Source of the DNA: Reticulitermes lucifugus
Taxonomy: Eukaryota; Arthropoda; Insecta; Blattodea; Rhinotermitidae
Assembly (NCBI GenBank): GCA_026260175.1
Contig: JAKCWW010000194.1
Span: forward strand, 21,226-43,016
Reading direction: 5' to 3'
DNA: 21,791 nt
Shown here: positions 7,957 to 16,667 of the stretch, piece by piece
Position numbering within the stretch: position 1 is the stretch's first letter
Layout of the letters: each line of letters starts with the position of its first letter
Program-made: the position numbers and the translations under genes
Notes under the pieces: generated by a model
What the model was told of the DNA's origin: nothing
The model's database searches: none
What the model saw: the letters and a program-made list of their open reading frames with translations, nothing else

Positions 7957-10562
7957 CACGATTCGATTTAACAAAGATTAAATTCATAAACAGCGTCATT
8001 AAATAAACTATAAACACATAAACAAACAGATAACAGAAAAGTTACACACATCCATTTGATCTCTTCTTTCATAATTTCCTTTTCAACAACCAACGTACGT
8101 ACGTATGTACCTACCTACCTACATGCCTGTTTCTCTTTCTTTCTTTCTTTCTTTCTTTTTTCCGTTCCTAGGACAATATTTAGCTTCAAATGTCGTTTGA
8201 ATACAAGGACTGAGCGAACTTATGACATCACAGATAGCGCAAAGGGCAGAAAGTAGCTTAGCTATCCTTGCCGCTGCGGGATGATCATACTCAAGTGGAC
8301 GGTGACGTCGCTCAGTCTGGTAGCGTCGCAGAGACGAACGAATTGTGCGACAACCTCGATCGTCCGACTCACGCCATTGTAGTGGCAATGGTTATTTCGT
8401 CTGCTCAGTGTCCGAGCCAGGTGGCTCCCTGGGGGTACCACACTGCCTGGCTGCTCAAATCTCACAGAATGAACAGGCCTTGCTTAAGCGCAGAGGAAAA
8501 AATTTTTCCCCCAGGACAAATAGCAAGCTAGATGGGAGTTAGCCATTTAGAGGTTATGCTATTATCAAGTAAAGTTTTGTTACGTTTATTCATAGCTTAC
8601 AGAGCATTTTCAGCGACCAATCCCGTCATCATTAAGCTTCGTTCAATAATGATAGTAATAATAATATTAATTATATAATATATAATTATATATTACATTA
8701 TATATAATTATACAAATTACCAAACTTATACATATAATTTTCCAATATCCCTTCGTTCCCGCAAGTATTATCGTTCCTTAGGAAACCAATACGACCTTAA
8801 GGTCTGGGAACTACAGAATCAGCGAAACAAAAGATGTAGGGAACTTCCTCCATCATTCTCTCATTCCATCAAGTCCTCCGCTTAGTATTCTTATTCACCG
8901 CTACTTTGAAGCCATGATAAAGACAAAAGAGACGAGACGAAAGATTATTCTTTTGAGAAAACTAGAGCGTGCGTCCTACTTCCTACATGAAAATTTTCTT
9001 GTGAAAGTACATTTCTAAGATAGACTTACAGCCTCCAAAATTGGTAGTGTCGCCATTTTAGGAATTTTGTGCGCAAACAAAATGGTCCACACGACTTTTG
9101 TATGCATGTTTATAGTATAACCTATCACCATACAAACTTCCGAACAAATTCTCCAAGCACTTTTATTAGTTATCACAGGGAAACCGAATTCTGGTGTAAG
9201 CCTATAATCGAGCGGCTTCCCGTTTTACATTTTATAAACAACCCCTTCTACCACTGTCTACTCATGAGTAAAGTTTTGCCCTTGACAGCCGAGCTGAGGG
9301 TCCCTTATCTCCGGACGAAGCTTGCAGAGAAAACAAAAGCCTATATCCTGTCAGAAACCCAAGTCTCTATCACTTCCCATTGCTCGCCATTTGTTAGGCG
9401 TTCAATTTATAAGAAGCCTAAAGTCAAATTATGCAAAGCTCTAACCATATATAAGACAGTATCACACGGTGGAATTGACTCGCCTTCGGAAGACGCAACT
9501 GCACGTTAGCTCAATGCATTTTTTAACTTGAAAATATTCTTTACGGGTTATAAACATACAACGATGGGAATTCCCCCTGCGAAACAATTTAAAAGGTAAA
9601 ATTCATACTCCTGAGTAACGGAAATTACAAAATTTTAAGTTTTCAGGAAAAAGAATATAATCACATCTAGTGGAAAGATATTCACATCAAATTGCATAGG
9701 ATATGTGAATTGTTTCCAAAAGTTATTTAGGCGAGACAGACATATACAAGCACGATGAAACATGAAACATATCATTCCTCATAAATTAACAAAGTAAGGC
9801 TTTAAAACATAGATGAATTGTACAACGTGTTCATGGAACGTTTGTAGCACAATTTCCAGGTTGACATAATGTGTGTAATTCGCTGACAAAACAGGTACAA
9901 CAACCTGCTTTTCGTTCTGTTTCATTCTGTCGCTGAAACACCAAGTGGAAAATGGTTAGAAAGGCCGGAGATGAGAGTAGAGAGAAAAGAGAAAAGGAGA
10001 GTGAAAAATCGGGTAAGAAGGGGGTCTAAAGACTTCAAAGAAACTTCAAAGGATGGAGAAGAAGCCATGGATACATAGTCATTAATGCAACTCTCTTTCT
10101 ACCGTACCATCTTCTGCTTCAACCGAGTTGAGCCCTCTACGGAACAAATCACTTATAAATGGCTAAACAGTTTCATAAGGTTCTTAAACATAGGCAGCCA
10201 AGGTTCTTGAAAAATTAAAAGTGGTGAAATGGGTAAGAAAAGAGAGATAAAAGAGACATGGGTAAGCAGAGTTCTTTTACATGGTGTATTTTAAATTATG
10301 TACGAAAAAAGTTTCGAGTTACATGATGGAGAAGGGGAAATTAAATAGAATATGCACAATCGAGTCCATGACAAAGGGACTGAACATTTTCCGATATATT
10401 CTTTGTGGATATTCTTTTCTGGCTTAGGTTTTCCAACACTGGCAGTTTAGTGAGAAATATCGATTTACCAAGTTTTGGGAAATGCTGTAAGAAGGCTGAG
10501 GGAGAAAAATAAGCCCTCAAATGCATATTTGCGACTGAAAGTAAAACAGGAGTCACTCATGC
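7957..10562. other. gene-free stretch with simple repeats
   Basis: It contains ACGT/CTAC and CTTT runs at about 8093-8158 and an AT-rich AAT/TATA tract at about 8644-8716. A purine-rich block lies at about 9960-10030, with a weaker one at 10228-10262. The 146-codon frame at 9069-9509 starts at GTG, has no domain and no repeat homology I recognise, so I do not call it a gene. The GC-richer patch at 8235-8470 may be an unrecognised repeat. Confidence 0.5.
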
Positions 10563-10700
10563 TTCGAAGTTGGCAGCGTCGGGTTTGAATCTCGGCTCAG
10601 CGAAATATTTCATGACTTTCCTCACTCTATCAAGCCAACGTTTAAATACTACTCTTAAATAGGCCACGACCGCTTCCTTCAGAAAGAGTTTCCAATTCAT
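10563..10700 (+). mobile_element. SINE fragment, family 3
   Basis: GGGTTTGAATCTCGGC (near 10580-10597) is a B-box-like sequence. About 60 bp further on, TAGGCCACGACCGCTTCC is a string I associate with the body of an arthropod tRNA-derived SINE. The 3' part degrades after about 10700. Confidence rests on recognition rather than on a second copy in this window. Confidence 0.5.
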
Positions 10701-10894
10701 TATTCATTCCTTCCTACCAGTAAGCATTACATTTCAGTCCACATTATCAATCACTTCATATTTTGGGACTTCAACTTCAAGATAAAAACAATTTCATTTA
10801 GAGTCACGTTGTATGACGCACTCTGCATAAAGCCAACTTACCGAAACTAGCATAATTTTTGGGTCCTATTACCATATAACATTTCAGTACCCAA

Positions 10895-11143
10895 TGTTAA
10901 ATCAACGGACTGGACGACCGCAAAATCGTGATTCCATTCTCGACAGGGAAACAGACGTGTTTCTTCTCCAAAGCGTCCAGATCGGCTCTGGGGCAAACCC
11001 AGCCTCCTATTCAGATGGTATCCGGGGATGTTTCACCGGTGGTAAGACTGGGCTTAAAGCCCATGCAGTGTCGAGGTTAAGAATTAATGGAACTGTACCT
11101 TCACTGCCAATATGCACTCATGGCGTGCACAGGACAACTTTAC
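10895..11143 (+). mobile_element. tRNA-derived SINE, family 1, diverged copy
   Basis: A weak B box (GTGATTCCATTCTCGAC, from about 10928) is followed by a central block TTCTTCTCCAAAGCGTCCAG (10961-10980) and a CTATTCAG. These align with the minus-strand copy at 7209-7479. The 3' block (TGTCGAGGTTAAG, then CCTTCACTGCC, then GCGTGCACAGGACAAC) aligns with 20925-21150. The 134-codon frame running over it is a chance frame. Confidence 0.6.
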
Positions 11144-13875
11144 ATATGAAGCATAACAATGGGATATGCAAACACTGCAGTATTATACACGCATTGTATA
11201 CGAGTCTTCGAAAACGAAATCTGAAGTTAACAGGTAACATAAACTGTAGCTTTTCAACGTTTGTCTTTCAAATGTGTCTTGTAGCTCAGTTTTCGTGAAG
11301 AAGAAAACATACGTGTTCTGTTGGTGGCTGTTTCAAATTTGGGAGCAGCCTGTATTCGTCTTAAAAAGAAAGAGGAGGGATAAATGAAATGAAGTCACAG
11401 AGGAAGTAGAAAAGGGGGAAGTGTAGAGAAAAAGAAAAGTGGGCTGAGGAGGGGATGTTTAAAGACAAGGGAACTAAAAGAATAATTCTGACTCGACGTT
11501 CATTGCATTAAATGTAACGTGACTTCAGGGCTCATTCGCGAACCAGACGGATGAGTTTGCTGAGGAGGAGGGGTATGGGGAGGGAGAGGAGACGAAAATG
11601 AATAAAAACTTGACACGATGGAATACATTTCAAGCTATGCGAGCAAAAACGATAAAACTCAAAGAATTCTAAAGGAACAAATTATTTATTTCCTACGAAA
11701 TGTATAAGCTGGAATACCACACACAGTGACATAATTATCCACATGTCTACATGACTTGTGTTTGAATCCAGTGAGGAGCATTTCGAGGGAACGTAGGAAC
11801 TCTTGACCCTTTAAGATAAAGACATTCATTCCCTACTAACGTCAAAATCCGATGATCCATTGAGCAATGCCGTATTCCATAAGAAGTGAACCTTCAATAT
11901 TTGATGACTTAAGCCCTTTTTCTCTAAGATGTTTCCATTTTTAAATTGTAGCTGAAGAAAGCGAGGGTCCCAAGTTCTTCCTCCTCTCTGCCCATTCTTG
12001 TTTGCTCGAGTGGATGACAAAACAGACACGACCGTCAGTACCATGCACATCACGATACATCAACAGAACAACTCAGGCATTAATTAACGAGACTCTAGGG
12101 CTCAGCAGGTCAGTGCTCAAGGCAAAAATAACTTCTAACTTTTTTAACGCCACAAAAAGTTCATTTATGTATCTACAATAAATCATCAACATCATCAGAA
12201 TCAGGGCATAAAACATCCAGGCTTGTTCCGTCTGCATGGGTGTTCGTCCAGCCATATTTTTCTTGGTCGACCTACGTTTCTTCTACGAGTCGTAGTGTAT
12301 TCATGCACTACTAATTTAGGACTACATGTGTCTTCATTCTACGATCTATAAAAATGGTAAAGTATAGCTTGTGTCTTAGCATCGCACTTTCAAGACATAC
12401 AAGAGATGCACAGGCAATGTGGCCGACAGAAAATACTTAAGAAAGTGAAGCCGAATAAAGCGAAGGGGCTAGATTCTTCGTTCCGAATGTGGCAAACAGA
12501 TGGGTCAACCGACTCAGGATCCATATTGTAATGACATGACGGCTGGTCAGCCGTGTCGCACGTCGCACACCTCTCGAGGTGACATACGTGTGCAGAATTG
12601 TTTGAATCACGAGTGGCAAGTGAAGTGTAACATCCCGGAGCGAAACCTGCTCACATATACGGTCAATCACAAGCGGACTGTTCTCTGACTGAAGGAGCAA
12701 CTATGAAATGAAGCTGGCATCTCGGTGCCTGGAACGTCATGTATATAAATCTTATTAATTTATACAGAACAAAACTTAGGATAAAAGTAACCTGAAACGG
12801 CTTAAAACAAGGCACTTTTTGTGTAATCTGAAAAAAAGGCAATAAAGACTAAACCCGACAAGCACATTGCATATCGGTGCCAAGTTTCGTTCGATTTCTC
12901 GTTTTAGATATCCACGGCGCCAGACGATATCCCTCCCCTCTTGTCGGCCCCATCTTAAGTCACCAATCAGGACTATATTGATTGCTACGTTGCCATTGAA
13001 CAATCTAAATCAGCTTTAATTAACAAAGCTATTTAATAAGAGAACCGGTGATCTTTCTGGAAGTCGTTTCCTATAAATGAAGTAACTAGGCAAATGACTG
13101 CGACATTTGTGCCTGGGTGTTATGTCGTCCACATTCGCAGTATGAAGAAGGTTAGACGATCAAAATGAGACGGATTCGATCAAACGGCAACGTTGGGAAG
13201 GAAAGAGATCTACCTCTGTAGTGGGTGGGTGGCTGGCTGCCAGGACCAACCCCTTTCAGGCCATTGGCACACAAAGCACTATTTAGATTCTGCGAGAACA
13301 TTGGCCAAGCGAGAGATTTTCAGTGGCAAAGTGGGAGGGATCAAATCTTCCGAGTCTCCTATGGAGTCCAAAAGGGGCCTGCAGTTATGTATCTACACGA
13401 ACCCCTTCCTCACACCTGAGACCCAACATTATCGGAATAACATATCCACATGACAGCTTTAATAAGTTCACATAACCTTACAAGTAATGATATAGATAAT
13501 GGAACATATTGTTTGAAATTACTGGCATATCGGAACTGACAGGATCAGTAAGAGATTAATTAACAGGAGCTACCGCAAACTACATGGACACAAAAATTAA
13601 GCGATGTCCAGTGACCGCTTGGTTAAACACTGACTGCATAGCTGCAGATATCGACACGAAGTCCACTATGCCTTCGGAATGCACGTTAGCATGGGAACGG
13701 CATAAGGAGACGCCACACTTCACTGCGTGGCGTCGGTTGTAACAAAGAATTCGCAAAATCTGTCAGTACTGTGTCACGACTAACGGTCCCAATTACACTA
13801 AAACATTTAGCCTAATTCATGTACATATAATACTAATATATTCCACACCTATCTGTTGCTCCATAATCAACCAAA
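11144..13875. other. gene-free stretch, purine-rich blocks
   Basis: Strongly purine-biased DNA lies at about 11365-11475 and 11555-11600. One block resembles the purine tract at 9960-10030, and both end near TAAAGAC. The rest shows no gene, splice-supported exon or mobile element that I can defend. Short frames at 11826-12255, 12437-12700 and 13193-13453 have no domains. Confidence 0.45.
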
Positions 13876-13881
13876 CACCAA

Positions 13882-13925
13882 ACGGCTACATGTTTCGGCC
13901 TTTTAGAATGCCATAATTAGGCTGT
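13882..13925 (-). ncRNA. decayed hammerhead-like motif, left arm of foldback C
   Basis: Minus strand: stem I ACAGC (13921-13925) faces GCCGT (13882-13886) with one mismatch. The core reads CTAATTA (13914-13920) in place of CTGATGA, with two invariant G's lost. A GGC/GCC stem II remnant, GAA (13894-13896), palindromic ACATGT (13888-13893) and A13887 remain. It is probably inactive. Confidence 0.45.
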
Positions 13926-13955
13926 ACAAGATTACTACACTCTTTACATTCTTGT

Positions 13956-13998
13956 ACAGCCTGATGATGGCTTGCTAAAAGCCGAAATATGTAGCTGT
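13956..13998 (+). ncRNA. intact hammerhead ribozyme-like motif, right arm of foldback C
   Basis: The best copy in the window. Stem I ACAGC (13956-13960) pairs perfectly with GCTGT (13994-13998). The core CTGATGA (13961-13967) is intact. One extra T (13968) is followed by stem II GGCTT (13969-13973)/AAGCC (13979-13983) with a 5-nt loop, GAA (13984-13986), ATATGT (13987-13992, one change from the ACATGT palindrome) and A at the cleavage position (13993). All invariant hammerhead positions I can place are present. The bulged T before stem II and the loopless stem III are atypical; a dimeric fold is plausible. Catalysis is inferred. Confidence 0.65.
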
Positions 13999-14005
13999 TG
14001 GTTTT

Positions 14006-15047
14006 ATATCAAAATATAAGTTATGCGTGAAGCATATCTTTATTGGATTATTATAAAACTAACACAATGGAATGAATCCACGTGAATATAACCTGTTGTT
14101 TCCTATAAGACAGACATATGAATCACACTTATGGGAACTGCCAGTGCTGGAGCTCATTAAAAGGCCAACATTTTATACTAAATGCTACGCATATATTCAG
14201 GATGACAAAACAGACGAATTTTAGAAAGCATGATTTTAGGATTCTGCAAACGAACCACTTCCTCTTACCTAATCTCGAGCCAGACAAGCCGTAAGAGTTA
14301 CCAGGATACCTACCACTTACCAGGATTTTCGGTGTTAGGTAACAAGCTTCCGAACATGAATGAAATGTTCGTAATTATTCAACAGGAGCTGAGGACTCCT
14401 TCACGCATGCACAAACATTTCAACCAACAGAGATATCCTCTACATAATTTTTTCGAGACACAGACCCGAACGTTTGTATGGATGTCACACTTGCAGTTCT
14501 TAACATACAAAAGTCACACGCCAAAGTGCATAAGTTATGCCACATAGCTAAAATATCATATATATTTATTTCATAGTCAACGGCGCTTCCCTTTCCATAC
14601 GTATGGAAGAATATATATGCACCGTACAAAATTCGAGCAACCCATACTAAGGGTCACAATATAGTTTTCATATAAAAAATTCGCAATTACTTCCTGTTTT
14701 GGTGATAGTAATGGTGGGAAATGAAGTGAAACGACTGTGAGATACGCTGAACACAGGGTTTGTCGGAATTTGTCACTTGGTTCAAAGGTTTTTATGGGAC
14801 AAACGTAAGGACAAGATACGGCATAAGGTTATATTTCATTACAAAGTAAGACAAATGGTATGTAAGTCTACTGTCACTTAGTTAAAATATATGTACAGTT
14901 ACTGTCTGAACCATATCCAAGGCTCGATAGTTCACAGGAGGCTACAGAGACAGAGCAACGATCACCGTTTCGCGATATTTCAGACATTCACCACGGTGTA
15001 GCTGAGATCTTCGCCCTTCTGGGTTGTTGCGTAGCATATGCTGGTAT
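14006..15047. other. no recognised gene
   Basis: The 105-codon ATG frame at 14230-14547 has no domain and I treat it as chance. The stretch from about 14960 onward appears to be the outer part of the repeat that contains foldback D. Confidence 0.45.
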
Positions 15048-15050
15048 GTC

Positions 15051-15094
15051 ACCGACGTTTCGGGACAGCTTATGGGTCACATCTTCCAAGGGTC
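15051..15094 (-). ncRNA. degenerate hammerhead-like motif, left arm of foldback D
   Basis: Minus strand: GACC (15091-15094), then CTTGGAAGA (15082-15090) where CUGANGA is expected, 20 nt, GAA (15059-15061), ACGT (15055-15058), C15054 and GGT (15051-15053). Stem I ACC/GGT is possible if the adjacent core is realigned. The core is two bases too long, so function is unlikely. Confidence 0.35.
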
Positions 15095-15122
15095 AAGATG
15101 TTAAGGGTCAAAATCTTGACCC

Positions 15123-15157
15123 CTGAATCTGAGACAAATACCCTCTCCTGAAACGTC
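15123..15157 (+). ncRNA. degenerate hammerhead-like motif, right arm of foldback D
   Basis: CTGAATC (15123-15129) replaces the core, followed 20 nt later by GAA (15150-15152), palindromic ACGT (15153-15156) and C15157. Stem I is not apparent. It is recognised mainly through its inverted partner. Confidence 0.3.
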
Positions 15158-15367
15158 AACAACAAACCAACCAAAAGTGCGCGACCCTGAACTGTAAAGA
15201 TCCCAATCATGGTTTCCATTCGCCTCATTATTTCATTTCGGCGGTGTTCAATTCATTAGAGTCACACAGCCTTCTACACAGAACACTGTAACTGAATTAT
15301 ACGTCGTTGGAACGTGCACTGAGATAAAAGGCGGATAAAATAAACCGTTATATATGTGATCAGGACA

Positions 15368-15440
15368 TCACAGCCGCGTGGCCTTAACGCTGCAGGAGGC
15401 GAGAGTCGATGTCTCGCTTGCTGTTCCCTCTAATTCCTTC
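15368..15440 (+). mobile_element. possible SINE head (tRNA-like)
   Basis: The order GCGTGGCCTTAACGCTGCAGG, then GAGAGTCGATGTCTCG, fits A- and B-box-like tRNA segments (first part 15375-15395). No 3' body was aligned to another copy and the ends are undefined. Confidence 0.3.
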
Positions 15441-15485
15441 GTCGATAAATCGATATAGAAAGAAAAGACACGAGTTGGCAGACGT

Positions 15486-15525
15486 CGCAAATAGCCGGCG
15501 GTCCGGCGGCAGATCGGCTATTGCG
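15486..15525. repeat. GC-rich hairpin
   Basis: cgcaaatagccg (15486-15497) pairs with cggctattgcg (15515-15525), apart from one extra A, around a GC-rich 17-nt loop. It stands out in an AT-rich surrounding. There is no T run after it and no known role. Confidence 0.6.
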
Positions 15526-16427
15526 TGTCCTTAAAGAAGTGGAAGTCGTCTGGCAACTGCCGCCAGTCAGGAACACGGAACAATTGCAGCTGACGAGCTG
15601 CGGCAGGAAAACACAAGCATTCGGAACGTTATCAACCAATCAGGCAACCCGCTGACCAAACAATGGACTGCCCTTACCTAGTACCTTTGTGGCTGAACTG
15701 GTTGTGTGCCTGGCTAAATCGACTGACTGCCAAAATTCTAATTAAATTAATAACAATACTGAACACTGAATAACATTACTGAACTGACTAATCACTTTCC
15801 CTGCCACGAACAGATACATTGTCAAGAAGTACCAGCTACTTCTGCTCTGGCCACTTGTGTATCTGATAACAGACGCGTGCGTGAATATTAAGTCTCCTTC
15901 CATCTCTTGAAACCGTAAATCAAACGAAGATAATCTGAGACATTTCAGATTCCCGAGGATAAAATTTCAAATAACAATTTCACTTACATCTCTTGAAAGT
16001 TTCCAGCAGACTACGTGTATAGTGTTGGTCTACTATGCAATGTTTGTAGGTGGTGAGTTAATTTGATGTGACCGTAAAAAAATGATCTGGCGAAATCCAT
16101 TGGTGTAATGACAGCTGACGTACATAATAATAATAATAATAATAATAATAATAGTTTACGTATAGAGATACAACGAATGTAGAACATGAAATGTAGGATT
16201 ATACTAGTAACAACTTGGAGCCACCGGAATAGTAACAAAAGGTTTAAAGAAAAATTTTGAAGCCATACCAGGAAAACATTCAACAGATTCACCACAAAAG
16301 ACAGTTATACTTGGAACATCACACACAATACGGAAAGTATTGCAGTCTGAAACTTGAAATCTGAGCTGTGGGGATCACTGTTGATTCAAGAGAAGTACCA
16401 GGGGGAAAAGGCCTGTGACAAGAGACA
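15526..16427. other. no recognised gene; AAT microsatellite
   Basis: It holds an (AAT)n run at 16126-16153. The minus-strand frame across that run (poly-Leu) is a repeat artefact. Nothing else was recognised. Confidence 0.5.
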
Positions 16428-16440
16428 ACATAATAATAAT
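16428..16440. repeat. candidate LINE target-site duplication, 3' side
   Basis: acataataataat here matches 20803-20815 exactly, one copy at each end of the LINE. Because most of it is an AAT repeat it could also be the element's simple tail plus a chance match. Confidence 0.5.
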
Positions 16441-16667
16441 GCTTCAGTTCAATTCAATGGGTATTTATTAACGTGCAGGCTTAACAGCACAAGTGCCTAT
16501 TATAAAGCCAGCACAAGGACACAAATAAAACACAACAGCACAAATACACAAAAACAAAACACTAAACAAACAAAAAAATTACAGAAAAAAGAATATAAAA
16601 GAAGTATTGGGGCAAAAACCCTATACCCTGAAAAACCACAGATAAGCTAATTTTAAAATATCAGAGA
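16441..16667 (-). other. LINE 3' untranslated region
   Basis: About 230 bp after the last ORF2-like codons. The plus strand is A/C-rich, so the transcript would be T/G-rich. The plus-strand 98-codon frame here (Lys/Gln/Asn-rich) reflects this composition and is not a gene. Confidence 0.6.

Larger units (their letters stand above)
13876..14005. mobile_element. foldback element C
   Basis: The arms at about 13876-13930 and 13951-14005 are inverted copies, with about 85% match over the inner 46 bp and a perfect inner 10 bp. They surround a 20-nt spacer (13931-13950). Each arm contains an outward-pointing hammerhead-like motif. This is the smallest foldback, little more than the two motifs back to back. 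Confidence 0.85.
15048..15165. mobile_element. foldback element D (diverged)
   Basis: A perfect 10-bp inner inverted repeat (15090-15099 with 15113-15122) extends outward as imperfect inverted arms. Each arm ends in a GAAACGTC block (15054-15061 minus, 15150-15157 plus). The arrangement copies foldbacks A-C, with ACGT replacing ACATGT. The arms are more diverged than in the other foldbacks. Confidence 0.6.

Noticed and set aside
8235..8700. Overlapping frames and a GC-richer patch that loosely resembles 12535-12700
   Set aside because: The resemblance is only scattered short matches by eye, and no polymerase III boxes or repeat ends could be defined.
9069..9509. 146-codon plus-strand open frame
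   Set aside because: It starts at GTG, has no recognisable domain, signal or repeat homology, and is within reach of chance in a 22-kb window.
10894..11298. 134-codon plus-strand open frame
   Set aside because: Most of it lies in a SINE copy (10895-11143), and the translation shows no domain.
12271..12290. Another possible hammerhead relic (acgtttc)
   Set aside because: Only the GAAACGT string is present; no core, stem II or stem I can be placed.
14230..14547. 105-codon ATG open frame
   Set aside because: No domain or composition typical of a protein, no supporting splice or promoter signals, and no homologue recognised.
16011..16295. Minus-strand frame with a poly-Leu run
   Set aside because: The Leu run is the AAT microsatellite at 16126-16153 read in reverse; no further coding evidence.
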